Shown here: in pieces, positions 42,711-55,731 of the stretch
How the letters are laid out: each line of letters opens with the position of its first letter
Position numbering within the stretch: position 1 is the first letter of the stretch
DNA from: Neodiprion pinetum
Lineage: Eukaryota; Arthropoda; Insecta; Hymenoptera; Diprionidae
Assembly (NCBI RefSeq): GCF_021155775.2
Contig: NC_060232.1
Span: forward strand, 16,933,922 to 16,997,921
DNA length: 64,000 bases
Reading direction: 5' to 3'
Position numbers and translations under genes: made by a program
Notes under the pieces: model-generated
Databases searched by the model: none
What the model saw: the letters and a program-made list of their open reading frames with translations, nothing else
Told to the model about the DNA's origin: nothing

Positions 42711-44016
42711 CGGCCCACGTAAAAAAAATGTGGTCTGTACATTCAAACAGTCCCACCTACCTTCATGTATTTTAACGCGCTGAATCCGAATCTGAGGTCC
42801 GTTTGGTCCGTATACCCTCAAAATTTTGAGAAAAGTGCGAAAAACCGTAGAAAATGGAAAAAACTGTAGTTTTGATGATAAAAAAAATTTCTAAATATAA
42901 ATCATATAAGTTTTACATGTGATTCGATCCGCTGAGTATGAATCTGAAGTTTATTTTGCCTGTAGGCTTTCAAAAATATAAATAAATCGCAAAAAATCCC
43001 TAAAAATTGCTATAAATTGTATTTACAGTAATAAAAAAATTGATCAAACATGATTAAATTTATTTCTCACGTTACGTGGGGGTGGACGTGTGCATAGTGG
43101 TGGTGGTCAATGATTGATGAATAATTCAAGATGCTCCCACGTAACAACAATGAATAACAATTAAAACTATGAAAGACTTACCTCTCGATAAGCCAGTAAT
43201 GTGGGTACGTTGTTGCCTAGTCCAATGCAGGTCTGTGAGAGTTGTTTAAATGGTTGAGGGTAATTTATAATGGAATGGGATAGGTTATCATTCAAAATAA
43301 ATGGTTGAATATGATTTTGATTGATAGAAGATAACCTATATTCTTCAAACGATTATTATGAAATGCACGAATGATTAAACATAGACAACGTCGACGGACG
43401 AATTCATATTTAAATACAGAGAGGTTAAAGAACTAGTTGAATTCAACCGTTTACGCTTCTTTCAAAACATAGGGTTATTTCAATGATATTTGAATAATAA
43501 TAACTAAACATGATGCTTGTTAAAAACATCTATCCTGAACGACAGTTACTTCTACTTCTGGTCGGTTGTTATTAAGATGGATTTTTTTAGATTAAATGTA
43601 ACTTATGTTTAGATTCCAATTTTACGCTATGGATCAGTCGATCCGTAGAATCAAATGCGTTACTGAGCTCGGATTTGTGCCTGCAAAAATATGGTTTGGG
43701 GGCCGAGCTCAAGTTGGGGAATGTTTCTCTAAATAGCCAAGGTTATTATCGACAGCTAGGCGCCAATTCTATCTTGCTCAATTTTTTTATGGAACTCTAT
43801 GAGAAAATTTATATTGATACTCTCGAAAAAAAATAATGAACGTTCGACAGTGGCTAGTGAAGTTTGCCACTCGTTTCTGTTTAATAAGACGTTATGCAAA
43901 ATTTGGAATGATGTTAAAGAAGACTACTCGAATTACCTTATCTTTGGATGCGAAGTTCGGCGAATTGAGAGCCGTCGGTCGTGTAGGTCGGTGTCCGTAG
44001 AATTCTGGGGCAAACC
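42711..44016. other. Region without recognisable genes
   Basis: CCCACGTAA occurs at 42714-42722 and 43136-43144 and in reverse complement at 43071-43080, hinting at a small element between them, but no duplication was found. ORF 43799-44023 (plus) has no recognisable domain and ends at the CACTA-like element border. Confidence 0.4.
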
Positions 44017-44270
44017 CACATAGCACAAGTACATCCTTAGGATATCTCGTGGACATCAGACTGGGATATTCTGGATATCCAGGGATCATCCCACGATATC
44101 CCACAATATCCCGTGGATGTCCTAGGGATATAAAAATGTCCGATCCTACAATATCTTCAGGATGTCCACGGTGGATAACTCACGACCTCCTGACAATATC
44201 TATAGGACGTCATAGGGATATCCTTTTAATGACCTTCCCGGAGCATCTGGGATTGGTTTGATTTGATATT
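44017..44270. repeat. Subterminal palindromic repeat zone, left
   Basis: GGATATC, GGATATCC, GATATCCC, GGATGTCC, GACATC and GGACGTC units occur roughly every 12-20 bp in both orientations. The ORFs at 43892-44104 (minus) and 44049-44261 (plus) are only frames of this repeat (IPGYPEYPS and GYPGIIPRYP). Confidence 0.75.
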
Positions 44271-47209
44271 TTCGGTAATAATTGTTACATCCTTTTTTCA
44301 CTGGTATCTTTCTGGTGTAAAAAAGCCATGTAAAAAAGCAATGAAATTAAGCTCTGGTAGAAATTATGTTTCGACCCAGAAGCGGTCTCTTGTTAATATA
44401 TAGGGACGAGGATAGCTAAAATTATTATTCATTGGTTTCAGCAAAAATAACAGAATACGATCATGTAATAAATGTATTATTTTTCGCATGTATCACTGTT
44501 ATTCTTGCTGAAACCAATAGATAAAAATTTCAGCTTTCAGAGCACCCTTCAGGGCCGAGACGTAACTACATGTACTGAAGTATAATTTCGATTATTGTGG
44601 CAGTTTCACACAAAACGAATATCAGCACATTTTCGGTATCACATATAACAATGTCTTCACGGAAAAATTTGATCAGACTTTCCAATTTTGGGCCTTCGTC
44701 AAGTCAATTTTTGACGTCATGGGTTTTTCGACACATGCAATGTTTCAAATATTATAGCATTTTGCGGTAAACGCGTGAATACTTATTTTGAATTGGTTGA
44801 GAAGCCAGGCTTCTTATTCGAATTGTTTTCGCAAACAATGATAATTTTTCAGGGTGAGTATTTTATGTGAAATGAAAGACAAGTTAATTATATAAATGTA
44901 ATTATATTTACTATTTATTCAAACAGCCTAATAAGAGTTCTGTACTGAAGCATTTATTGCACATATGAATCACTAATTGCTACTGTCATTAAAATTAATT
45001 GGCAATTGGTTTAAGAGCAAACAAACTTTACGTGGTAGGTGCATAAATATACATATATTCAGTCAAGTTGCATAAATTTGAAAAATGTGATTCCATATAG
45101 ATCCTTTTTGTAACAAGATGAAGTACAGCAAATGACTTCATTAAACTATTTTGATCATAATCTTTTTTTATGACACGATATTTGGAATTTGAAACATTTT
45201 ATAAAAATGTCAATTCATTTTTTTTATAAAACTCCAGCTATAAATAGTTGTCATTACGGTAAAAATATGAAATCGATGACGCCATGAACCTCCTTAAAAG
45301 AAGACTCTGCTGAAACTTGGTTGAAAATGGCAAAAAAATTAATTTCATTACCAAAAAGTATCGAATCTCGAAATCGATCCCTAAAAATATAGTCGTGGAC
45401 ATTATGTATAATGGATACGTACTTTTTAGAGATAAAATTAATTTTTAGCCGTTGATAATCAAGTTTAAGAAGGGTCTTCTTTTAACATCAACCCAAGATG
45501 TTCTCATTTGTCAGATCATCGCCCGCTGGAAAGTAATTCAAAATAAATTACCAATAGTCATATAAGAGACGTAAGCAAACTATGAGCGACATTCAATGTA
45601 TTCTCGGTCTAACCTATTGATACTACATTCCAGTTGATAGACATCATTGCACAGGTTCTTGCATTGTACCTTCCATGCCTTTCATTTCAATACCAGTAAA
45701 ATTAATTTTCAAATTAATTCATTAATTTGTAATGCTTCACATCAAATCTGACTTTTTACATCGACTTTTACAATGCAATATTGCTACACCCGATAGGATT
45801 TGAGTGGAATGAAACAATAGAAATACTACATAGGACATCGGAATATATAAAAACGTACGATAATAAATAAAAAGCTACGAATGATACGGTTAACAATATC
45901 ATTGTAGAACGATCATTAATCTAATAATCAAAGCACGGTGGAATGTAGTGCACAGAGCATTTCCAACCTACTTTCAACGATAAATAGTGAAACAAAATTG
46001 AATACTAGTAACATAATGAGAATGCAGCCAATACCTAATAACTATACCAAAAAAATACTAACACATTACCAAAATAAAAACATACCATCTTGTTTAATCA
46101 ACACAGAAATATGGGAAATAGTACGGAATCGTCCATAAGGAACTTCAATAATATACTTACGATTAGTTTGGCTACATCATGTAGTACGTAGAGTCAGTCA
46201 TTATCTCATAGTATTATTTGAAACATAAAACTTGCTTTGCTTGCAATGTATTGCAATAAATAATATAGTATTTGAACCGCTGTTTAAAGCGCTGTCGAAC
46301 TTAAAGGATAATAATACTTAAAAGGCATTAGCTTTATTTCCATCCAACCAGCAGACGGATAGAAATGTGCCACTTAATTTTATAATCACAGTCGCAGAAG
46401 CATCAGATATTTTCATCATGTAATGCCAATTTAGGCAGTCATTTGGTATGTGCGTGTATTTCTAAAAAAAAATATAGTGATGCATTATCGTTATAATTGT
46501 ATTAAGCTATACATGAAGTCGCTAAAAAAAAAAAAATGTTGCCGCCTATTTAATTTTTTCAACAGATAGATTCTATTCAATTCTTAGTACCGATTGGTTC
46601 AAAATTTTTGAAATATGAAAGATTTGAAAGATTTTTTCTCATTTAGAAGTACTGTGTAATGATGTAGCTGTACAATACATTTATAATGTGATAAGATTAT
46701 AAGGGTAAACAATGTATACATTGAGCGTAGAACGATACATAGTCAAAAGCGCTGCTTGGTAGAGCCAATATGTGTATAGGACTTAGGACTAGATTGATTC
46801 TTTAAAATGGGTTTATCCAAATCAATGGCTTCTAATAAGAAACAATTATCTCATGCATTAGGATAAAAGAACACGTATCATCTGCGTAAAAGGATAAGAA
46901 ATACGTGGTATCTTATCGGTAGGTCCGAAGTACGTGTTTCTTATTAGCACACATTGCAATAATGTCCTAGTTACTGAAAGTACGAAATCCAATGTTTTAA
47001 AATAAAAGACGAATAACCTACGTTAACGTTCCCCTTCTGAACAACCGAACTTTTGTATAAACGGGTCCGTTGTTGATTCTCAAGCTGGTAAGAGAAGCTA
47101 AGACAACACAAGGACTCTGATTAATATCTGAATCATTCCCTACTAAAACATCTCACTATAGGCAAGTTTTGAGAAAATAATAATTTTGTAGTAAGAACAA
47201 GAAAACGTA
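44271..47209. other. Non-coding interior of the candidate CACTA-like element
   Basis: AT-rich without recognisable domains; the ORF 45938-46138 (plus) is short and featureless. A weak inverted repeat joins AAAAGAAGACTCT at 45296 with AGGGTCTTCTTTTA at 45473. Possibly contains older inserted sequence. A possible extra 3' exon-like piece lies at 47210-47320 (after TTTTCAG, minus) reading TDAEENSAREPDAEVE to a stop. Confidence 0.4.
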
Positions 47210-47452
47210 CTAGTTGGAATAATCAGTCCCTTCAGCTACTCCAGGAACGTTAAGTTCTACTTCGGCATCTGGTTCTCTGGCGGAGTTTTCTTCTGCATCT
47301 GTGTGCAAAGATAGGGGCCTGAAAGTGTATACATTATGAGATTTACAATTCAATTTGGAACAGATATTTCTGAGAACATTCTGCTCGACATAATGCAATT
47401 ATTTGTTTGTTTCATATTGATAGGAACAAACATGACTAAATAAATCTAATAT

Positions 47453-50410
47453 TCACGGTTTCTCTCGTGACAATCGTTCCTTCGCGTGCCGTAACCAATC
47501 TTTAATGACTTTCGCAATCATATCTTCTGTGACCAAATTTGTGGTCGATGCTTTCCCGACAACATCTACAATAACGTTAGAATGTAAATAAGTTATGGAC
47601 ATTTTACCAACGTGCATGATAAATGTTACAATTAATTTAATATGGTATGAATCAGTTTACCTAGAATAACACGACACAAATGAAGTGTTGAAAAAATTCT
47701 TTTTCCTTTTGACCCGACCCAGCTAAATTTCTCAGCTACATAATTGCTGAAAGGCCGTTCCATCAATCTAGTGGTAGTGTTTTTGTAATGCTGTCATCTG
47801 GAAAATGTTCAATACAATTGATCAAATTGAAATGAATAATACCAAATTTTCCACTAAATCAAAACTCACAATTCACAATATTTTTGAATTAACGTTTTCA
47901 GTCACAAGTCATTTGTCTTTACTGTTATAGGGATCTGGTATAACTGATTTTTCAATAACAAATGAGAAAAATGAGTAGACTCGAGAAGAATGTGAGTGTA
48001 AACGTAATGTTACTAAAAAGGAAACAGAAGAGCTGAGAAGTCAACAAAGAGAAAGTGATCAAAAAGCAATAACCTGCAAGTTGTCATTTCAGAAAAAGGT
48101 ATTTGAACGGTTATTTTGGTATCTCGAAATTCTTTGAACTGCAAAAGATTATTTGGCAGCTTTAAATGTACATAATCATATCCTTTGGAATTGATTGTGA
48201 AAGGTCTATTTCAAAATGATTGAACTACTCCATCGCTTGTGCATGAAACTTGATTCCACTTTAGAAAATTCTGTGCTCAATAGTGTAAATACTAACGAAG
48301 TGTCCTCTACAGAAATGCTCAAACGAACCTCCTCAGCTAATAGTTTACATCGGAGGTGCCTTTGTGCTTCACCTGTTATACTTCGGGACATGTATGAAAC
48401 AGATATAGTAAGGGGAGACCTCACTTAATGTCAATATTAATCTTTTTTACAATATTCTTGCGTAAATATTTCATCTTTGACTACTTGTGTGGAACTTTTG
48501 AAGTCAATATGTGTGTAAATTTCAGATCATCTGGTTAAGGCAATGCTATGCTTGATTAAATTACTATTACTGCAGGTTATTGGGTTACTCTTGAATAGAG
48601 CAATAAAATAGAATTTTTATTTACCATCTAACACCTTGGTTGTTACAGAATGGTGCTTGCTGTATGAATTCATGAAAATCTGCCAAAAAAATTGCTTTTT
48701 TTTACCATGTTACCAACAAAACAAGCAATTTCTTTCAAATTTCAATTGCTTTCTATAGCAAACGCCATTACAATAGTTGTAAATTGTTGAATGCCAGAAG
48801 GAAAATCTATTTTGGTATATTTGGAATAAAAAACTATATACTCACCAATTTTTGTTTCATCGCATTGTTCGTTAATTCTTTTTCTACTCTTTGCAACATT
48901 TTTACATGGCAAATTGGGAAAAGATTCATGACTTCAAGTTCGGGGTTATCAGCTCCTTGATTCGCATCCGGAATATTATCAGTACATTTTATACCATCTA
49001 GCTTCTTACTCATCACCTCCACAACATCAATAACATTATTGATTTTGGCTTTCAGCATAGTGAAAGAGCGTATGACAAAGCGTTGATAAGTTCTGAAATC
49101 TGGAAAAAAAAGTTGATGTCTCAAGATATGGAATTACTTAACGTATTTCATTTTTTACCTTCATTGTCAAGAGATATAGTAGGTTCATTCATATTTGTCT
49201 TCCGCATACAGCTTTCCAAATCTGGATCAACATTTTTGGGTTGTATTACTTTCTTGGCTGGCATTTCCCTATGTGCGTGTGTAACTTGTGGATTACTGTT
49301 ATGTTGTTTAGGATTGATTGACGCTGTATTGTTAGTATGTGGAAGAGTTGCCGTTGCAAGTGTGTTTGTAGCAAGTGAACATTCTGATTCAGCATCGTCT
49401 TCTGAGTGCTCTTGGATATTAAGATATTTGCCAGTCTGCTTGGGGCAATGGATTTCCGCATCCTCGAAATCTGAGTTGTTATTGTTCAATGGCTCGTGAC
49501 ATCCCATTTTCCTTGAAGTGACAGCTGATGCTTTGCTGTTTTTTATCGGTTTTTGCGGTGGAATGAATGGTTCACTCACATAGGGCTTAGGAAGAGGAGG
49601 AATTTTGGATCGACTGTTATTTTCCATACCCGACTCCTCATCATCGCTATCAGAATATACTAAGCGAGCATGTGTTCTTCGTCTCAATTTTGGACATGTA
49701 TCATCAACATCCGAATTGAGATCGGAAAATATTTCCGCATCTTTTAAAATTTTTGTTCCTTTCTCATAGTTATCTAAAATTTTGTAAATATATTTGAGGT
49801 AAAAAAATTCATCATTGGCAATTACTGAATTACATTACAATTCTTTTTCACAATACACGACTTAAATACAGCTTGTTCATTCAGTTAAGGAAGATGGCTA
49901 CGTGAGAGAAAGTGACGTCATATCAGAAATGGATCCGAAGCTCAAAATATTAATGTCTAGAATAGCAGTCTAGTAACGAAAGCGGTCAAACAAATGTTTA
50001 TAATATGATATTGAGGATTTCAGATTACTCATAATTTCTCGTAACCTTATTGGTTAATGTCCACCTAAACCGAACGGACAAACTATAATGTTTTATCTGT
50101 ACCCAACTCGTTCAAAAAGAAAACGATGGTAGACTGAATACTAATTCTGGTCATCGTAGTACATAGTTGAGCCTATACCACGGGTGTGAAGAAAAATTAA
50201 CTTACAAGTTTTGGCCAGTATACGTTTTACTTTGAACAACTTCCACGAATCTTTAATCGGTTCCAATACTTGCACAGCCTTGTAATATCGATTCATCGTT
50301 GTAAAATTAGGCCAGTAAGCTTCCATGGTCTCTTCAATTAGCCAATTACTCGCTATCAATTGAATTCCATCCTCGAACTCTACAATGACATAATTTTTGG
50401 ATTGCGCCAT
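47453..50410 (-). CDS. DUF4806-domain protein, five exons, intact
   Basis: Exons on the minus strand: 50410-50206, 49773-49159, 49099-48846, 47790-47661 and 47565-47453; all borders are GT/AG and phases fit, giving 438 residues and a TGA at 47453-47455. The N-terminus (KNYVIVEFEDGIQLIASNWL, AYWPNFTTMNRYYKAV, SWKLFKVKRIL) is the small domain that opens DUF4806 proteins in ants and wasps. A Ser/Asn-rich linker follows. The C-terminal DUF4806 part reads YQRFVIRSFTMLKAKI, LEVMNLFPI, RLMERPFSNYVAEKFSWVGSKGKR (in two pieces), LHLCRVILDVV and DWLRHAKERL. Relative to relatives about ten residues seem missing at the exon 3-4 junction, so a small exon may be unrecognised. Function unknown; chromatin or DNA binding is a guess. 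It follows the transposase on the same strand. Confidence 0.78.
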
Positions 50411-51854
50411 GGCTTTGCTTAAATTACACTGTAAAGAAATACTCTAGGTAATCAACATTTTCAAATAATAGTTACAGTTTTTCAACAAGATAATTTCAGC
50501 ACTGTAAGCAAATCCTGATCATGATTTTTGTAACAAATATAGAACCACCTACACAACTATACTAATATGGGTGTATTGAAACGTGCATACGTCTTCAATG
50601 CTGAATATACACATTCAATAAAGCTTTTCGATTTTAAATTCTGCAAGTGGTTTGCTACTTTGCCAATAACTGGAAATGAAAAATGATACTTCGTTCTGCT
50701 AGCAATGCTTGAGTCTGAAATGGGAGTTCTCACAAGTTCTCAAATTTATCTACGCGAATACTATACAAACCAGTGAACAAAGAACTTTAAGAAGAGAAAC
50801 AGGCAACACAACAATCTGTAGAACATTATAAAATCTCGAAACCTCTGAAATGACTATGAATTGAGAAAAAATAATAATTTTTTTCATAAAAAGTAATAAA
50901 ACTGGGTTAAAACATGACTTTTTAGCTTCAAGAAGTGTCTCTACGTTTTACCCGAAAGAATGCATACTTTTTGAGGTATATGAATTTGAAAATTGCTTGG
51001 AGTTATTTTGATCTCGTGTGCACTTTATGTAATTCTACGAAGGTGTGCCCTCGAGGGGTCAAAAAGACACAGAATAATGCGGAACACAATTCGCAACACC
51101 TCGTATCAAGTTTTTTTCGTATAGGTACTTCAATTCTTCGAAACAAAACTACTATTCACACGGTTCGACACTCTATTCGAGTTACGCAAAAATTTCCCGT
51201 GACTTGGCACTCACGCGTGCGCGAAGTAGAAACCACGCTATCGGTGTTACTTACTCTTAATGAGCCAAACTATGGCTATGACCGTAATACCTCGTAAATT
51301 TTCACGTGAGATTTAGCGTGATTCTACCTCGGCTACCTGCCCGTTTATGTTAGCCAAATATGGTTACGGAATCGTCTTAATAGCCCGAAATATGAGACAT
51401 CTAGATGTTTTGCACTGATGCGTCGCCATATTCCATTTTCGTTAATGTGATTTTTCTGTGTATATCAAGAATATCGCACAAATCGTGTAGCTTACAAGAA
51501 GAAAAATAGGAGTTAGAATGTTATTGCACTTACCCTGCATAGGTAGAAACAGCCCACGTGTCTTCTCGTTCACAAAACAGTTTGAATCGCTCGTCAACAC
51601 CGTGACTGTTACAACGTGCCGAGCACGTGCCGAGTTTCGTTAGCTCTTGCACCAGTTACAGGTTAATACCGGCCGGCTAACTGCCACGCATGATTTTTGC
51701 GCATATGAGGGGGGGCCCTGTTGCGCTCACGATGACGCGCTAGGGCCGTATGCGATGATAATGTGTACAAGGTCCCTCAGCGCAGGTATGTACCTAACGT
51801 GGGTACATCCATTTTATATTCCATTTTATTTTATTATTCATTATTAACATATTG

Positions 51855-51899
51855 ATTGATGATTTCCTTCTTCTAATTCTTCTTCTTTTTCTTCTTTTG

Positions 51900-51931
<32 letters not shown>

Positions 51932-51950
51932 CATTATTTTTTGTTTTCAA
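51855..51950. repeat. Microsatellites (TTC)n and (ATTATC)n
   Basis: TTC-rich stretch at about 51865-51900 and five or six tandem ATTATC units at 51900-51940, just beyond the transposase stop. No gene. Confidence 0.9.
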
Positions 51951-51951
51951 A

Positions 51952-54120
51952 TTAATTAAGTTCTACATGTAGCATCGGAAAAACCGCGAAGTTGTTGGAT
52001 CCATATGTCAATCTCACGTACTTTTGGCGAACATCTTCTAAAGGCCATGTTTTCAACTCTGACAGTTTTCCAACTGACCATATGTCAAGTGATGAAGAGT
52101 CGCATGGTTCAGTGTAAAAATTGTTTTTTTCCTCATACTCATTTCCTGTTAAAACAAGTATGCCTTTACGTGAGTCATACACAATATTTTTCACCAAAAT
52201 TATTTCCCCATTCACTAAACCGCAACAGTTGTCCGCCAAGCTGTCCACTTTTAATTTAAAGTCTAAATAGTTAACAATCTTATATTGTGGATTCTCACAG
52301 CCGTCTGGCAATGGCCCATCGTAATGAGAAGACTGTGTGAGTACTTCGAATTTACAACTTCGTTTTTTTGATGTGGTACTTTCTGAGCTGTTTTCTATTT
52401 CAACATAGCGCCTAAAAATTTGTTGCAACGGTTTATCACTTTTCCTTAGTAGTCTCTTTAAAGTTTGCATATAATTCTCAAACTTGAAGGCACTGAAGCT
52501 ATCCAAAATACCCAAATTCTTAACATCTTGTACAATGTGGATGAGGCCGTGAATATTGTGACTTGCGCTGTGCCTTCCATAAAGTATCATAAATGATGTA
52601 ACGAAATGTTTGAGTAGGTCGTGAGCATAGTTGAAAAGTGAAGTTGTATTGGTGCTGCACAAAATTCTTATTGCAACGTGAAGTGTCAAAAAATTCATGT
52701 AAACATCATATGGCAATACATCTTTCAGAACAATTGGACCAGTATATAACAAGAGCTGTCTATATTCTGTGGCTTTCCACTGTTTCACAAAATCAAGAGA
52801 CCGTGGCTTCCGTGCAAATTCTAAAGGGATAAGCCCCTTGAGTTTTTCTAAAGCATTTGAAATTGAAAAAACATTGCGATGTGGCAAACGGTATTTTAGG
52901 TCCCCAAATAACCACAAGTAAAGAAGCTTTCGCACAACTCCCAAGCAGACTAGATGCATATAGTCCAATGGTACATTTTTGATGATGTCAAAACGTGGAA
53001 TTTCTTCAAGGCAACAATCTCCTGCATGATAATCATCGTCCGTTTTGTTTCTAAAATCTGTATCGGTTCTTTCCCGTGCAGTTAATTCTGGAAAGCAGAT
53101 GCGTCCATTGGCATAGGTACCTTCAATTGTACATTTTGTGCAACTAGAATACACAGTACATCCTTTGACATTCAAAACAAACGACTTCGCTGGAGCATCG
53201 CATACAAAGAATTTTATACTGCACGTGTACAACGTATCCTGAAACGATAATCCATTTTCACATAGGTCTTTAGCTTCTTGTATAAAATCTCGCATAAAGT
53301 CGCCGGCGACACCAGGCTTTTCATTGCCATAATATGCTCCAATCATAAATACATCATTAAACCCAACGATTGATCCCAGAATCGGCCATAGAGAACCCCT
53401 GGACGACTTTGATATGGGGAGACCATCAATACCAATGGCTAACTCAATATCGGTATCTATTTCACTTGAATACTTGACAAGTAATTGATTCAATCCACGA
53501 GCAAGGCCTAGATGAATATATTTTCCTGGGTGAACATCCGTTGTAATCGTAGACCTTGGTGTTTTTAGTAGAGTTCTGGGATCAGATGGTAAGTGCGAAT
53601 GACATGGATGCTGCCTTAGCTTCTTCAATAACGACGATATAGCCACATGTGGAATTCTGTTGCATACCGCCCACTGAGCAAGAAAAGATTGCAGGTTGTA
53701 ATCCTCAGACGTAGGTACAGGAGGCTTTTCAACATATACTGACTCATTGTCAGCAGTAGCTAACTCGCTGCTCTCCGATGAGTCAGATGAATACCAAACT
53801 TCTGGTTCGTTATATGGCTCTTCAGCCACAATGGATTCATCTGGATGTGTGGCGTTTTCATGATTTTATCAGAGATATAACAAGATTCTCTTACATTTTC
53901 ACTGAATATATTCTTCTCAGCGCAGCTTGCAAAATCTGATGTTTCTGACAACACGGAAGCATTATTATCAGAAGAAGATATCAGTCGCATTTAATCCATA
54001 TTCGCATCATTACGTTGGAAAATGTTTAGGTACTCTAGTGAACTTTCCTCATTGACCTGCCGCCGGAGTTGACGCTCAGATATTTTCCGGACAGGCTTCA
54101 AAGTTTTTTCTTTGGGCATG
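51952..54120 (-). CDS. CACTA-like (TNP2-type) transposase, core intact, N-terminus uncertain
   Basis: An open frame of 625 codons (53829-51952) includes YNLQSFLAQWAV, HVAISSLLKKLRQHPCHSHLP, PGKYIHLGLARGLNQLL, IELAIGIDGLPISKSSRGSLW, DAPAKSFVLNVKGCTVYSSCTKC, RTDTDFRNKTDDDYH, PLDYMHLVCLGVVRKLLYLWL, and a C-terminal SHNIHGLIHIVQDVKN and FKFENYMQTLKRLLRKSDKPLQQ. These are hallmarks of animal proteins related to plant TNP2/Transposase_21. The frame opens at GTG 53829, so its real start must lie upstream: ATG 54118-54120 begins KEKTLKPVRKISERQLRRQV, but a TAA follows after NANMD and the main frame is reached only after a frame change near 53860. An unrecognised intron (for example donor GTAAGA at about 53898) or damage could explain this. 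The acidic ATADNESVYVEKPP start is typical. Confidence 0.72.
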
Positions 54121-55179
54121 TTTTTAGAGATATTGTATCGACTGGAAACGGAGCACAAAATTCGCGACGATTATGCCAATCTTTTCTCAAATTGTTAGTG
54201 TAACGGAAAACGTAACCGCTATTCATGAAGTTCAAGTTTTTATTTCAAATTCTGGATCACTATTCACTTTACTGGTAAACGTTATTATATGAAATTTGTT
54301 GAAGATTTTGATATTTTTTTCAAAATTCTCTTCGAGAATTCGGAAAACTTATGTGCCTGAAGTTCTGAAATTTCATGTCAACGTAAACTGTTCTGTGCCT
54401 TCTATGCTGTGAGATTCCCGGTTTTTCCGTGGAAAAGTTCCCACAAATGGAACCTCGAATATAGCAACATTAAGGATTGGTTGTTATAATCAAATTCAAA
54501 TTTGGGGAACTTTTGTTGAACAACTAATCATATTATAATATGAAAGCCTGTTGACATTTTCGATCAAATTCAGAACTTGAAGCACATGAAAAATTTTGAG
54601 ATCTGAGAATTTTTTATATTATTTGGAAAAAAAACATACCAAACCACAGCTATATAAATGCTGGAATGAAATTTCAGCAGTAAGTAGGGAGTTTAGAAGA
54701 ATTTAATATGATAGTAAATTTTTTGTTTGAGAGAAACACGAAATTTGTCTGAGAATTTCAGAACTTAAATTCACCTTGAATTTTTTTTATACTTTATATT
54801 ATCGTTATTATATTATTGTCACTATTACTATTGATGTTACTGCTGTTTATTGTTATATATTATATTATGTATTATATATTATATGTAATTTATAGATCTT
54901 TGATGTTATGCGATCAAATTATTAGTTGCACGTAAAGACTGATGTGAAAACGGAATATAGGTTAGGTCGGATCTGCTACAACGGTGTTGCGCACATATTC
55001 GGCGCATCCTGTATATATTTAATATTACGAGACAGCAAAGCGCGCAACATGTGATGTGCCTCAACCAAAATACCATTGCGGTCGATAATTTTCAAAGTTT
55101 TTCCGGCTTTATAAATGAGATACTCCCACATTATTTTCTCGTAGTAGTCTGATGCAACATAATTCACTACAAAGATATC
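54121..55179. other. Region upstream of the transposase, no gene
   Basis: AT-rich, probably the promoter side of the element. Contains TATATTATATTATGTATTATATATTATAT simple sequence (54855-54885) and CATCCTGTATATATTTA at 55005-55021. ORF 54976-55194 (minus; FVVNYVASDYYEKIMWEYLI, AHHMLRALLSRN) has no recognised domain. Confidence 0.45.
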
Positions 55180-55391
55180 GTCAGAAGATATCATCAGGAT
55201 ATTCTAAGGATGTCCTATTTGTGTCAAAAAACCAACCAACTCATGAAATCTTGTGAGATATCCCTGGGAGCTCCAGAGGACGTCCAAGACATTCCCGGAA
55301 TATTCGGGACCTCCTGAGGATATCCGGGATATCTTAAGGACATTTGGGATATGTTTGGGATATCCCGTGGACGTCCTGTGTTATGTGGGAA
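55180..55391. repeat. Subterminal palindromic repeat zone, right
   Basis: Mirror of 44017-44270: GATATC, GGACGTCC, GGATATCC, GGGATATC and GGACCTCC units in both orientations up to TGTGTTATGTGGG. An inner piece (TGTCCTATTTGTGTC near 55210) resembles a second copy of the terminus, so this end may be composite. ORF 55253-55534 starts in these repeats and is not convincing. Confidence 0.75.
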
Positions 55392-55720
55392 GCCTCACCT
55401 CGAGATCGAAAGGGCTGATGAATACGAACTTCGATGAACGTCAGGCACTTAGTCTTTGTGAATTTCGAACGGTACTCTACTATCGAAAGCTACTGTTTAA
55501 AAATGTCGATTTGGTTTACTCACGGTTTATATAAATAATGAAAATGATTCTAACAATGATGAGACAGGCTATTCTTTTTTTGTTTTTTTTTTTAACGGCA
55601 CATTAGCTAGTTTTACTCTCTTGAAAGCCCTTCACCTGGCGCGGCTTGGGTCAGAGCTGCCGGGGCTCAAGAATCGATTTAACAATAAATTTCATTAATT
55701 ATAACAATCCTCAGAATATT

Positions 55721-55730
55721 TGGGCGCCAG
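55721..55730 (-). other. LTR retrotransposon primer-binding site
   Basis: CTGGCGCCCA on the minus strand, directly after the LTR end at 55732. TGGCGCCC is a standard tRNA-complementary site. Almost nothing of an internal region follows below 55720, so this copy is truncated. Confidence 0.7.
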
Positions 55731-55731
55731 T

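Larger units (their letters stand above)
44017..55391 (-). mobile_element. Candidate CACTA-like transposon with TNP2-type transposase and DUF4806 gene
   Basis: Left end CCCACATAGCACAAGTACATCC (44017, given here in 22 bases as CCCACATAGCACA plus AGTACATCC) and right end, reverse-complemented, CCCACATAACACAGGACG (55391) are inverted copies. Each is followed inward by about 200 bp packed with GGATATCC, GGACGTCC, GATATCCC and similar short palindromic units in both orientations. Flanks share AA on both sides, a possible short target duplication. Between them lie the transposase (54120-51952) and the DUF4806 gene (50410-47453), both minus. That these ends belong to one 11.4 kb element rather than two small elements is an inference. 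Confidence 0.5.

Noticed and set aside
43892..44261. Proline/glycine-rich ORFs (GYPGIIPRYP-like)
   Set aside because: Produced by the GGATATCC-type subterminal repeats in both strands.
48206..48428. Opposed ORFs in the DUF4806 intron 3
   Set aside because: No match to the domain I expect there, and the exon model reads through without them; could still hide a small exon.
49083..49499. 138-codon plus-strand ORF with hydrophobic stretches suggesting a membrane protein
   Set aside because: Antisense of exon 2 of the DUF4806 gene, whose splice sites and family match are clear.
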